A DNA stretch of 64,000 nucleotides, from positions 371,001 through 435,000 of the forward strand of contig JASPKZ010001234.1 in the NCBI GenBank assembly GCA_030220185.1, given 5' to 3'. This stretch comes from Diploptera punctata. Its lineage: Eukaryota; Arthropoda; Insecta; Blattodea; Blaberidae. Both the position numbers and the translations under genes were made by a program. The notes beneath the pieces were generated by a model. It did no database searches. It had not been told where the DNA came from and saw only the letters and a list, made by a program, of their open reading frames with translations. Each line of letters starts with the position of its first letter. Position 1 is the first letter of the stretch. Of the stretch, positions 21,151 through 30,971 are shown piece by piece.

Positions 21151-21151
<1 letters not shown>

Positions 21152-21191
<40 letters not shown>
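21152..21191. repeat. (TA)n and (AC)n microsatellites
   Basis: Pure (TA)n then (CA)n immediately after S7 locus A. Confidence 0.95.
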
Positions 21192-22072
21192 ACAAACCAA
21201 TAACATTGGCAGGAGGTAAAATAAGTGGCATAACAAGAGGAACAAAAAATGAATATAAAGAAGACAATGAAGAAGAACGTACAGAAGAGGAATATGAGGG
21301 AGAAGATTAATAGATAAAGGAAAGGAAGAAGAAGAATATAGTAGTAGTATGGACATGATTAAGGTCAGATATTTGTGTCGGCCTAGTTAAGGCCGGAGTG
21401 ATTTCGTTTCTTGACAGAGCATACAGTTGTAAACACTGTATCTGCAGGAAAAGTGTGTTTTAAGAATTCGCCTTATTACACGGAAAGAGGTATGGATAAG
21501 AAAAAAGGAAAAAGAGTTGGAATGTAGTATAGCTTGAGGAAGGCGTAGAGTGTTACAAGAATCAGGTTTCCTTCTCGGCGTTCCTCCCTAAGGAGCGAAG
21601 TTCTCATCAATACTAGAAAAGTCCCGTGAGATATGTCTCGTAAGTGTCTAGATTGCCTAAGTTAAGCCTAAATCAATAATCACATCTGTGTACCGTCCGC
21701 TGCGCTAGTTGGGGTCTGGCATAGTTACCCGGCTGCGTTGGAAATTTTAATTAAAACATTTTCTATTTCGGTGCTAGATTTATAACCAGATGCCTAGGTA
21801 ATATTGTAAATTATTCTTAGTATGAGAGGGTATGTTGAATTTTGATAGCGATATGTCCATCGGATGAGGACATTGAGCCTCGCGGTTGCCGTGATGTTTT
21901 TCGATTGGAGTTGGCTACATGGTGGCACCGAGTTTCAATTTCGCCCAACTCTTCATCGGAATAACTAACACATATACACTTATGTACTCAACCTACGTTA
22001 ATCTCTGTACGCAACATATACGTAATGTGATGACCCAAAGAGGTGAGTAAATTGAAAATATAGTCTACCACG
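21192..22072. other. No gene; possible unclassified SINE at about 21845-21965
   Basis: A GA-rich stretch to about 21350 gives a low-complexity frame. At about 21850-21960 the sequence gtccatcggatgaggacatt and atggtggcaccgagtttcaa is unlike its AT-rich neighbours and resembles a dispersed repeat. I have no second copy in this window to confirm it. Confidence 0.4.
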
Positions 22073-22663
22073 TTATAGTATATTACGATGCGAGGTTGGG
22101 AAGTGGTTTTCACAGAAGCGAGGAATTGTTTAAAAACCGAGCGATTGCGAGGTTTTTAATTTCCGAGATTCTGTAAACACTTAACAAACGTGCGTTGTAT
22201 ATTTTTTCGCGGTGGTGTTTTCAAAATAATACATAATAGTAAAATAATATATTTGTTGGAAATATTTGCGTTCTTTATAAACAACTGACTAACGTTAACA
22301 GTGTGGGCAATGTTTATTAGTTGAGACTACAGCAGGTCGTGACACCAATCAGTATAAAATGGCGGAAAGTACGTGTTTATTATTTTATATTGTTTAAAAT
22401 AAAGTTCAGCTTATTTAAAATGCAATGATTTGTTTTGTATAATGTATATTAACACTACCTTTGGATATTTTTGTATGTACATTGTACGTGTATATAAAGG
22501 GCAGTGGTTTTACTACCCGCACTAGGTTTGTAATATGTAATATTAATATTACAGTATAGTTATTTACGTTGGCAACCCCGAAATGCAGAAAGTTGAACTT
22601 TCAATCATGGTCGCCATTGCTGTAAGTACGTCAATGTCAAAACGCACTATCGCGCAAAAAAAG
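22073..22663 (+). repeat. Interspersed family M1, copy B (intact)
   Basis: The most complete copy: starts atagtatattacgatgcgag, ends gcactatcgcgcaaaaaa, with the gcggtggtgttttcaaaa subterminal repeat and the aaaatggcggaaagtacgtg and gtcgccattgctgtaagtac blocks. No coding capacity. Confidence 0.8.
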
Positions 22664-22820
22664 TCATCCAACTAGTGCTAACCCGAGATAAGAAAATGCA
22701 GTGGGTGATAATGGAGAACATGCATATGTAAGCCTGTAATTAATTTCTTCTCCACAAACTCATGATGCGACAGGGCTAGAAGTCTCCTGGTGTACCAGTA
22801 TGCTGCTGAATTCACAACCA

Positions 22821-23785
22821 TCAGGGTGTCCAGCAGTCGGGAAAATCTTGAAAACCGGAAATTAGTCGGGAATTTGAAAGTAACTGGGAAAACCGGGAAA
22901 TAGACGGGAATTTGTAAAGCGAGGTGCATTTATATTGTATTCAAATCAAGAGAATCGCAACCATTAAAATTCATTCTAAAATGCAGATATTGGAATATTT
23001 CTTGGATGAAATGAAATGTTTCTGAAACTATAGCATACCTTTGGCGGAGTTAAACTGCCGCCTCTAAAGAAATGCCGGCACTTGCCAACACCATATCGTG
23101 TTACAAAGCAATACTTAAGCATACGTAATTATAAATTATATGTTTTTATTACTCCGTTAAACTGAAAATATATAAAACTGTTATTCTCCCAGTTATATTA
23201 TATGGATGCGAAACATGGACTCTTACTTTAAGAGAGGAAAGAAGATTACGAGTATTTGAGAATAAAGTTCTTAGAAACATTTTTGGGCCAAAAAGAGATG
23301 AACAGACAGGTGAATGGAGATAACTACATGATAGTGAACTACATAGGAAGTCATACATAATACGAACAGTTAAATATCGTATACTGCGATCGGCAGGACG
23401 TTGCACGAGTGGGAAATGAAAGAGATGCATGGCAGCTTCTTGTAGGAAAACCAGAAGGAAAAGCCCAGTTGGTAGGCCAATAATGGGGTGGGATAATAAC
23501 ATTATCCATGATTAGAGGGAAATAGATTAGACAGGGGATGATTGGAAAACAGGGGATGTATGGAGAGCTTTATGTTCGCGGGGCTATGTACCTATGGGTT
23601 CGATAGAGCCAATGAGTTAGTTCGTTACATTTTTATGACTTACACATACTTTTAAAAATTACAAAATTAGCTTTGCTAGAATTAATTAAATTTAGCACTC
23701 AAAAACTCGGGAATTATTATTTGATGCCATGAAAAAAACCGGGAAATAATTGGGAATTTCATATTTGTAATTTGCTGGACATCCT
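22821..23785. mobile_element. hAT-like non-autonomous element containing an RTE fragment
   Basis: Short terminal inverted repeats: CAGGGTGTCCAGCA at 22821 and its near-reverse TTGCTGGACATCCTG at the right end. Arms rich in gggaaaaccgggaaata occur on both sides. CAGGGTGTCC-type ends are common in hAT elements. An 8-bp target duplication is not clearly preserved. No transposase is seen. The middle holds an RTE family A 3' end. Confidence 0.5.
23155..23628 (+). pseudogene. RTE-type LINE (family A) 3' end inside the hAT-like element
   Basis: It encodes, with frameshifts, VILPVILYGCETWTLTLREE, RRLRVFENKVLRNIFGPKRD, LLVGKPEGKAQLV and the 3' terminus atgggttcgatagagccaat. It is 5'-truncated and non-functional, and it gives a relative order: the RTE piece arrived after the hAT-like element. 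Confidence 0.75.
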
Positions 23786-24540
23786 GACCACTTATGTAAT
23801 TTACAAAAATGGACAATCATCTTGCCGGTGTAGGAGTGACATATTTTAGCATTTCGAATTTTCCATCCGTTATAGTTGTTTTCTCAAACTGGAGCTGTTA
23901 CTTATGAGTAGAAATGAAACCTCTCCTTCCAATTACGTGAAGTTGACTAAGCTTCAAGTAGAGGTAACTCTGAACATGTAAACAAGAGCTGGATTCAGAG
24001 TTACAAAGTATACTTCGCTTTAATATAAAAGTTGCACACTGACTGTTCGGAACATTTGGAGTGAAACATAATTAATGTAAAGTGGTTATTGTAAACTGTT
24101 GTTGTAACCATACGGTACAGAAAAAACTATTACAATCCCCTTCCCTCTGACGTCATGTATATCGGTCGCATCAACCATACGCTAATGTCGTGTTTACGAA
24201 GGAATCTCTGCTTATGAAATACGTTGTCAGCATTATGATCAGAAATATAGTGGGCAAACAGGGTATGTTCAACAGGATTTAAAGAGTGTATGACTCATTT
24301 TAGATTTAACGTATTTGATCTCCAGCGTTGCACAACGTATTTTTCATAATGAAAATAACATTGATATAAGAATTACTAGACTAATTAAATAGGTCAGGAG
24401 TTGTAAATTTCTTTGTTTTTGAGAATTTGCAAATATTTATTTTTTTATTTTTATTTCAGGATTGTTTGTTATATACACAGGTATCCTCAACCAAAATATG
24501 CAATTACTATATATAGGTTTTTAGCATTACTTTTTTTTAC
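23786..24540. other. No recognisable feature
   Basis: Non-coding AT-rich sequence. Confidence 0.5.
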
Positions 24541-25164
24541 AATGTATGAGGAGCTGGCCCATAGCATCAACCCCCAACCTGGAGGACCAGAGACTTGTTC
24601 TGGAGTCCACCATAGATCAGTTACTTTCACTGCAGCGATGAGTCTGATCCATCCTTTATTGCCTCATCCGCTGTCTGCACCATACCACAGATCTCCTACT
24701 CTGCTTCATCCGCCAATGGGGTTTTCACTGTAACCCTGGCTCGGGACCCTCACAAGGTCTGCTGAACCTAGTTTTTTTAACGAGGTGTTACTCCTTCCCC
24801 TCCTCCTTTCTCATCCGGACTTAGGACCGGCAATGGTGGAATTATATTAAAAAATAAAGGTAGATTTATGATTAGCGACAAAGGTCCTATTCCCGTTGGC
24901 GTCCACATTTCCGTGGTTAATAGAAGAGATGGCTCCGATGGTGGGAGTAACAGCAACTTACATGACGTGACTTAAGATGTGTATGACGTGTTTTGTTGTA
25001 TAAGTTGGAGTAAGATTTTCAGTTTTATTGTCTTGATACAGTCTTGAGAATGACAAACATTCTGTCGAAACGCATCGGCCGTTTTTAAATCTAAGTCCTA
25101 ATGCCATGGCGCAATAGGCCTAGAAATGCCTTGGCCTACCAGCCGGCTGCTGGCCTCACATCCA
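24541..25164. other. Unclassified repeat-like stretch with a PLE-type stem
   Basis: 24565-24850 is more GC-rich than its flanks and reads like a dispersed element, but it has no partner here. At 25045-25070 a stem GACA/TGTC followed directly by GAAA resembles the stem-GAAA arrangement of the PLE-like 3' ends at 726-742 and 57.08 kb. The frame at 24413-24733 is not supported as a gene. Confidence 0.35.
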
Positions 25165-25256
25165 CATGTGTTAATCATAGAGGTAGATGATCATTTCTGC
25201 CACTATAGGGGTGACATGTGGTCAGCAAGTCGGGTCCGCTAGTCTTTATAACTGGT
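25165..25256 (-). mobile_element. RTE-type LINE 5' non-coding fragment, minus strand
   Basis: The reverse complement aaaaccagttataaagacta through catctacctctatgattaac matches the start of the RTE copy at 60990-61080 over about 90 bases. It marks the 5' untranslated end of family A. Confidence 0.7.
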
Positions 25257-25397
25257 TTTATCAACCTGGAGCCAAATTCTTCACGATGATCGGTAGTAAC
25301 CGGTCCCATACTAAACTGTATTTAGATGATTATAACAAGAAATATGTTTATTTTATTGCATACCAGGAGGTTCATCGCTGTGCGGACATAAGCTCTC

Positions 25398-25694
25398 CAT
25401 TTTCATGCTATGCTTTGCAGCTTTACTAGGGAATTGTAGGTGTGGTAGCTTCCCGTTGCTTTCCACACAGGTGAAGGATCATGATGATGAAGATGATAAT
25501 GATAAGGATGATGATGATGATAGCCATATGATTTCGGGGACCTGTTGGGCCTTAAAGTTTTCCTGACATTTGTCTTACAGGCGAGGAAAACCCCCGATAA
25601 AAACCTTACCCAGAAAAATTGTCCCGAGCGGAGATCGAACCCGGACCCGCTGCGTGCTGAAGCAGCACGCTAGCTCGAGACCACAGCGGTGGAC
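25398..25694 (-). mobile_element. SINE family S1, nearly complete, minus strand
   Basis: The reverse complement starts GTCCACCGCTGTGGTCTCG and includes a changed B box (GGTTCGATCTCC), the (ATC)n tract and the ctgcaaagcatagcatgaaa block. The last part of the 3' end is missing. The sequence at 25379-25398 matches an RTE 3' terminus, so this SINE sits next to an RTE scrap. Confidence 0.85.
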
Positions 25695-26409
25695 TCACTT
25701 CTCTCTGTGCCCTGTAAACACGTACTTTAACGGAAAATACATTACATTAATATTTCTATAACTATGTTTGGAATTTATATGTTCCTTTTACAGCATGTAC
25801 TGCAAGGAAACAAAAAGTTAATTGAATGAAATATTATTTTGTTTATTAAAGATTGAAGTCAGAATTCTTTGTCTCTTAATATATACCCTAAAATGCCAAA
25901 GCATGGGATCCATAAAGAAGGCAATGATGAGACGAAGAATAAAATCTTTACAAGAGTCCAGCAAGAAAAGTATGGGGAAACAATAAATTAGTATTTGTGA
26001 TGTTAGAGGAAGTTGTGTAATTGATGGGTACTTTTATCAGGGATCCACTGACTGAAATCATGCTCCCGGACTGATAATTTATCGTAAAGTCAGCAACCAG
26101 GAGCTTACCTAAAATATGGCCTGCTTCGGAAAAACTGACTTTTTTTTCTCCTCTTTTCTACTCTACTTTAATGTAGCAGTTTGTAATGAAAATATAGTGA
26201 CTTCACGTTACGAAGGAACATGTTACGAACAAGTGGTGTTTTTTTTAAAATATGTTGCTTACAATATACGTGCAGCGATCATCTAGATCTGTTAGAATAT
26301 AATGTTAATAAGTAAGAAAAAAATGTTTTAATCACTTGTAAAAATTTTGTTTAGATGTAAACACTGAAAAAAAATTATATGGAGATTCATCTACTTGCTT
26401 CTTTATTTT
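25695..26409. other. No recognisable feature
   Basis: Non-coding AT-rich sequence. Confidence 0.5.
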
Positions 26410-26590
26410 CACATACATTCCTACTTGAGGAAAGGGTCCACCCTTATGGAAATCACTTATCTAAGTTAATTTAGTTGCGTTTATTTCCTTACAGATGCCA
26501 GCGAATGACAAGTGGAAAGATCATCGCCTCAAAGAGATATCTAATAGGTAACTAAATTTGATGGGAAAGGTGAATTAAATTTTCCTCACA
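26410..26590 (-). mobile_element. SINE family S2, 3' half, minus strand
   Basis: The reverse complement holds ttagttacctattagatatc, tgcagtaaggaaataaacgc-like sequence and the gtggaccctttcctcaagt end. The order matches the 3' half of S2 at 19.46-19.62 kb. The head is absent. Confidence 0.5.
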
Positions 26591-26599
26591 GGAAGGCTT

Positions 26600-27083
26600 G
26601 AGTTTATTTACGAGACACAAAAGAAAAATTAATGAGTAAAAATGGAATCGGATTTTGGAACGAAGATATTGCAAGAGCTATAGAAAAGAAAAAAAGAATA
26701 AAGCGTATCAACAATATTTACAATCAAATACAGAAATACATGAAAAAATATAATGGCAAAAGTAAAAAAGCTAACAATTTAAGGAGAAAATTACATGACG
26801 AATCCTGTAATCAATTTTTTGCAGAAAGTCGAACATGTAGACAAATCATCGTCTACAAAATGATGAAACATATAAATAAAAATTAAAAAGACACTGCAAA
26901 TTTAAACTTAATTCCTGAACATAAGTGGTTAGAACATTGTAGAGAACTTGGTTTAATGAAGAAGTGGAAGAGAAGATGATTCCATAAGACTTAATTTCGT
27001 TTGAAGAACTAAGTGAAGCTAATAGAAAAACTAAGAATAGAAAAGCTACAGGACAAGATAGGCTGAATGCAGAACTTTTTTAT
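26600..27083 (+). pseudogene. RTE-like LINE (family B), pre-RT part, 5' piece of a split copy
   Basis: The frame 26632-26886 reads GIGFWNEDIARAIEKKKRIK and continues to KKANNLRRKLHDE and AESRTCRQIIVYKMM. This is the lysine-rich linker between endonuclease and reverse transcriptase in RTE-like LINEs. Decayed sequence then encodes NRKTKNRKATGQDRLNAELF, equivalent to the A.G.D...AE block before the palm. It breaks off at about 27083 and resumes at about 28769. Confidence 0.65.
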
Positions 27084-27335
27084 ATGCCGATATATTTTTA
27101 CACGCTTTATATTAGCTTGACCTGTATCTATCTATCTGTGTAACGGAATCTTTGAACACGATTATCACCCACTTAGAAACATTGGATCGACTTGAAAGTT
27201 TGTATACTTGTAAAGGACCCATGACAATACAATAATTTCATATTTTGTTTCTAAAATCCTGGCCAGGATCATCAGAAAATCAAAAAAATGAAAACTGGTA
27301 TAATAGGTTGCGGACTTGTCAACTTTTTAGTCAAT

Positions 27336-27428
27336 CGTTGTAAGAGCTCAGTTGGTAGAGCGGTGAACTGTAGTGGTATATAATTTCAGTAATCCATAGG
27401 TCGCTGGTTCAAATCCGGCTGGGAGGAT
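27336..27428 (+). pseudogene. tRNA-Tyr-like unit with a short intron, acceptor broken
   Basis: It contains AGCTCAGTTGGTAGAGC (D arm with A box), CTGTAG with GTA in the anticodon place, an insertion of about 18 nt (tggtatataatttcagta), then CCATAGGTCGCTGGTTCAAA and TCCGGCT. This is the standard eukaryotic tRNA-Tyr layout, in which the intron follows the base next to the anticodon. The 3' acceptor strand is recognisable (TGGGAGGA) but the 5' strand does not pair with it. It is therefore a tRNA pseudogene or the head of a tRNA-Tyr-derived SINE. A T run follows at about 27427. Confidence 0.65.
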
Positions 27429-27524
27429 TTTTTTAGAAGAGTATTACTTTTAGCTCATACTACAATAGTAGCGAATTTAAAGATATTTACATTTTTATCT
27501 TATTTTGTAAAATATTAAAACTGA

Positions 27525-27680
27525 AAAATAAATAATAGTTTTAAAAACTAAAACAACTCGCTTTATTACAAAACCGAACTAAAAAATGAAAAATAATTTT
27601 AATTTCCAACACGCTTGGGATAAAATTAAAGTGGTCAACAAAAAAATCATCTCCAACACACATATAATAAAACTAGAGTT
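27525..27680. repeat. Foldback left arm
   Basis: Inverted partner of 28600-28760; includes ctcgctttattacaaaaccg and ccaacacgcttgggataa. Confidence 0.85.
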
Positions 27681-27694
27681 ATCAACAAAAATAA

Positions 27695-27836
27695 AACAAT
27701 TTTACCATCAAAAGCGTGGTGTGCTTTTTATGATTTTTACATTTTCTTCTTAGAGACTTTACTTTTACCAATATCTGTTTATTATCAAACATATTAATTG
27801 ATATAGAGCACCCCACGCTTTTGATGGTAAAATGAT
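27695..27836. repeat. Small inverted repeat inside the foldback
   Basis: ttttaccatcaaaagcgtgg on the left is mirrored by ccacgcttttgatggtaaaa at about 27813-27832, about 90 bases away. It looks like a second, smaller element just 5' of CP copy 2. Confidence 0.75.
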
Positions 27837-27848
27837 TTTCTTTTTGTT

Positions 27849-28597
27849 GACTATTTAACTCATGCCCCAAATGGGAGTCAATGACCAATAACGTTTCAAT
27901 GATTTCTGTTTTACAACCAATCAGAGTCGTGTTTCACGAAATATTTATCAGTGTTATAATTACCATATTAAAGAAAGCTCCTCCTTTTTAATATTCTGAA
28001 CAGGTCTGACCATTATTTTGCAGTGACTGATTCTGTGAGAAATACGGCTACCAGATTGTATATATAGTGCATGAATGTCATCACATGCCGCATGCGGGAG
28101 TTAATATAAAAACATTTGTAGCAATTGATTATACCACCAAAAAAAGAAACGACTGTTTGCACTTTCTTAAATGTATTTTTTCCCAGGTAACAATCCAGAA
28201 AAATATAATTGTCATATTTATATCATACGACACCAGAAATGAATTAATATACAGTTTGAGTGTTTCATTTTTTCTCCACTAGAGAGCATTCTTACAATAT
28301 TGCGTTCTTTTGGCAATAAATAGTATGATCTGGTTGCAGTGATGAACAAAAGAAGCAGATGAAGCGTACCTATCGTTTCTCATTTGTTTTCAAACATCGC
28401 CGTTTACATTAAATATATAAATATTTTAAAATAACTATAGTTAAATAATGATTTGTGAGTAAACAGCTTAATTTTATTCGTTAAATAGTCCTAACAAATG
28501 CCACTCTTGATTTCCAAATTCTCTAGATAAATTCACTCCTCACTTCGTGAGTCGTGAATTTATCGATAATTTGGAAATCACTCGTGGCTACTTATGT
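27849..28597 (+). repeat. Interspersed family CP, copy 2 (has the 120-nt segment)
   Basis: Full-length copy starting actatttaactcatgcc and ending cactcgtggctacttatg, with two CCAAT motifs and the terminal hairpin (gataaattcac / gtgaatttatc, 28525-28560). It carries the additional segment 28067-28186, which begins GTGCATGAATG and ends with a pyrimidine tract and CAG. The open frame at 28067-28282 starts in this segment but has no recognisable product. Confidence 0.75.
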
Positions 28598-28599
28598 TA

Positions 28600-28760
28600 A
28601 CTCTAGTTTTATTCTATATGTTTTGGAGATGATTTTTTGTTGACCACTTAAATTGTATCCCAAGCGTGTTGGAAATTAAAATTATTTTTCATTTTTTAGT
28701 TCGGTTTTGTAATAAAGCGTGTTGTTTTAGTTTTTTAAAACCACTATTTATTTTATTTAG
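28600..28760. repeat. Foldback right arm
   Basis: Inverted partner of 27525-27680. Confidence 0.85.
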
Positions 28761-28768
28761 GTTATTAC

Positions 28769-29135
28769 ATTTTTACAACAGCTGTGGGAAAATACGACAT
28801 GTACCACAAGACTGGATAACTGCCCAGGTTTTCGATTTTTAAAAGAAGAAAACGCCATTACTCTAATAATTATATAGGGATATGCCTTATTGATCCTGCC
28901 TATAAAATACATACAAAAATAATAAATCAACGTCTACAAAAGATTACTGAACATCTTATTTTAGAAGAACAGAATACAGAAAGGCAGATACTGTATAGAC
29001 AATATTTTTATTGTAAAATAAATTATTGAAAAACATCGTCAGTTTATTAAAGAAACACTTACGGTGTTTGTCGATTTTGGAAAAGTTTTCGATCGAGTAG
29101 ATAGAAATATATTATAGAAAATTATGGAAAAACGA
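28769..29135 (+). pseudogene. RTE-like LINE (family B), RT 3' piece of the split copy
   Basis: Frames here read LQQLWE..., RHVPQDWITAQVF, NNYIGICLIDPAYKI, NQRLQKITEHLILEEQN and, later, VFVDFGKVFDRVDRNIL. These are the NYRGI, QRL...L...Q.G and DF.KAFD (motif A) blocks of a reverse transcriptase. Multiple frameshifts and stops are present. The YADD-bearing half is missing. Confidence 0.7.
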
Positions 29136-29307
29136 GGATGTGCTGAGTTTCATTGTAAAAAATCGAAAATTGCGACCGCGTTTTACATTTTGGTTTCAGA
29201 TAAACTCCTTCATCTAATGGTCCGATTTTACTGGTTAACGAATTCAACTTTTCTCGAAACATGGTATTTCACATTAAGTGAAAAAACTAAAAAAATAAAA
29301 GATGAGA
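29136..29307. other. No recognisable feature; A-rich end
   Basis: Unassigned sequence between two opposed LINE copies. Confidence 0.45.
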
Positions 29308-30145
29308 TCATCATCATCATCAACAACAAGGATTAAGCCCAATGGCCTGTTCCGATCTCATTATACGTCGAATTGGTCCTTCCATCTCTTCAATGGTCTT
29401 CCCATCATTCTTCTCCCTTTTGGTTTATAATTATACATTCTTCTTGGTATGCGCTGTTCATTCATTCGTAATATGTGCTGAAGATAAGCATTTTGATAAT
29501 ATTTTATTCTTTCTCAGAGATTAAATATAATAAGTTTTGTTCTTATATCTTCGTTTTTCTTTTTATCGGTCCTTTGATATCCTACTTTTGCTCTCAACAT
29601 CTTCATTTTAGCAGCCTCTATTTGTTTACTATCTCCCTTTGTTAATGTCTAGGTTTCACATCCATAGATAAGAGATGGAACTGCCAATACTTTGTAAAAC
29701 TTCAAAATAGTTTATATTCTAGTCTTATTTAATAAAGTGCGTTTAATTGTGCCACATAGATAATTGAATCGTATTTTAGTGTGTTTATCTAAATTTCAGT
29801 CATTGCCTAAATGACATCCCAATAATTAAAATTCTGAACTTGGTCTATAATTACATTGTTTATCATTATTTTTGTTCTTTTTGCACATTTTCCTTTCAGA
29901 GCTAATATTTTTGTTTTAGATGTAGATATTCTTAAATTATATTTTAGAGAGATATTATTTAAAGTATAAAGTAATTGTTGTAAATCATTTTCTGATTCTG
30001 TTATTATTACTTGATCGTCTGCAAAAAGCAGAGTTGTCAATACACTATTTATATTAATTTGTTCTTGCCATTCATTTATGACATGGTCCAAGTATAAATT
30101 AAATAATACTGGTGACAATGGACACCCTTGTCTTACTCCCTAAGA
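29308..30145 (-). pseudogene. RTE-like LINE (family B) 3' half with FADDQ, minus strand
   Basis: The minus strand encodes GVRQGCPLSP (about 30140-30113), LFNLYLDHVINEW and TLLFADDQVIITESENDLQQ, the reverse transcriptase motif C in its FADD form. It continues with LRISTSKTKILALKGK and QVQNFNY. Downstream decayed frames show LKFYKVLAVPSLIYGCET, MKMLRAKVGYQR and GRPLKRWKDQF. It ends in a (GAT)n tail near 29308. The active-site aspartates are intact, but the copy lacks its endonuclease and N-terminal RT and has several stops. Confidence 0.8.
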
Positions 30146-30169
30146 TAAATATTTGGTTTCATAAGATAT

Positions 30170-30400
30170 GAGAATTGTCAACAGAGGATGATTCAAATTG
30201 AGGAGCTCATTATATTGCCAGAGCTATTGAATGTAGGAAATTGAGATGGACAGGCCATGTATGTCGAATGAGTGACAGTATAAATGAACTTTGCATGCAA
30301 CTCGATATCGAGGGTATAATTTGGTTTCATTTGGCTGAAGATAGGGACCAGTAAAGTGTCATAGCCAACCTATGGGCTCCATAAGCCATGTAGTTAATAA
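30170..30400 (+). pseudogene. LINE C-terminal tail fragment
   Basis: The plus strand shows ARAIECRKLRWTGHVCRMSD followed by FHLAEDRDQ and IANLWAP. This is the RW.GHV.RM tail typical of RTE-like LINE C-termini, in a subfamily different from A. It is decayed. Confidence 0.55.
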
Positions 30401-30636
30401 TTTAGTTAATTACAAAGTATAGAAATACATTAATTTATTTTTACTTGCATTTTTATTGTACCTACTTGATTATAACCACTTCTGGTAGTTTCACTACATC
30501 TGTAATCCACACATAGCCTCATTTTCATTGGATGCTTTCAGTCAACTAAATAATTTTAACTGAGTATACTGTCTTACATAAATTTTATATTGAAGGAAGT
30601 AGTATTTATCTGTAATATATTCTTGTTAAATATCCC

Positions 30637-30825
30637 AGACTGTCATTTCGACATTTATGGTGTTCTCTTCTGGCATGGGGTAATTGTAACCTACTTCTGA
30701 GGTTGTGCCTGGAAGGCGGGGTTACGCTGTCCCAATGATATGATGGGAGGTGGGTGTGCCAGGAGAGTCCTTCAACCTAAAGTTAATCTGAGGCGAATGT
30801 GAATGATGATTATGTCCTTATGATG
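30637..30825 (-). mobile_element. SINE family S4, head-less fragment, minus strand
   Basis: The reverse complement aligns to the S4 body: ggactctcctggcacaccca, atatcattgggacagcgtaa, ccgccttccaggcacaacct and cagaagagaacaccat. No tRNA-like head. Confidence 0.6.
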
Positions 30826-30917
30826 TTCGGGGACATTCATATTTTATACTCTCATGAGGATCATTAATATTCATTAGGAACAGATCGGTCCTATCACAGA
30901 ACCTTGTGCGACCCGCC

Positions 30918-30932
30918 TAAATAAATAAATAA

Positions 30933-30968
<36 letters not shown>
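30918..30968. repeat. (AAAT)n then (TA)n
   Basis: ataaataaataaataaat runs into pure (AT)n, which directly abuts the next S1 copy. Confidence 0.9.

Positions 30969-30971
<3 letters not shown>

Larger units (their letters stand above)
20746..21151 (+). repeat. S7 locus A: two tRNA-like units around a conserved spacer
   Basis: The unit is gtgtttgaattggattc + tRNA-like sequence + atttatttttcttatcatacc + a spacer of about 200 bp + a second tRNA-like sequence + the same trailer. It runs directly into (TA)n. The two tRNA-like units start 298 bp apart. The spacer holds agcgtcactgctataaagt, ttaatttgctta and a tactagatg...catctagta inverted repeat. Equivalent loci are at 53.1 and 55.1-55.9 kb. The family could be a dimeric tRNA-derived SINE or a tRNA gene cluster spread as a unit. 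Confidence 0.8.
27084..28768. mobile_element. Foldback composite inserted into a LINE
   Basis: A 1.7-kb insertion separates ...NAELF from LQQLWE...RHVPQDW in the LINE. It contains, in order, an unclassified block with a tRNA-Tyr-like unit, a left arm (about 27525-27680), a small hairpin (27695-27836), a full CP copy (27849-28597), and a right arm (about 28600-28760). The arms are inverted copies of about 155 bp, very similar, with tccaacacgcttgggataaa on one side and tatcccaagcgtgttggaaa on the other. No transposase is encoded. Confidence 0.75.

Noticed and set aside
25221..25240. cgggtccgctagt here equals the Helitron-like end at 20678-20689
   Set aside because: The surrounding 90 bases match the RTE 5' end at 61.0 kb, so a Helitron end is not supported; the shared 13 bases may be chance.
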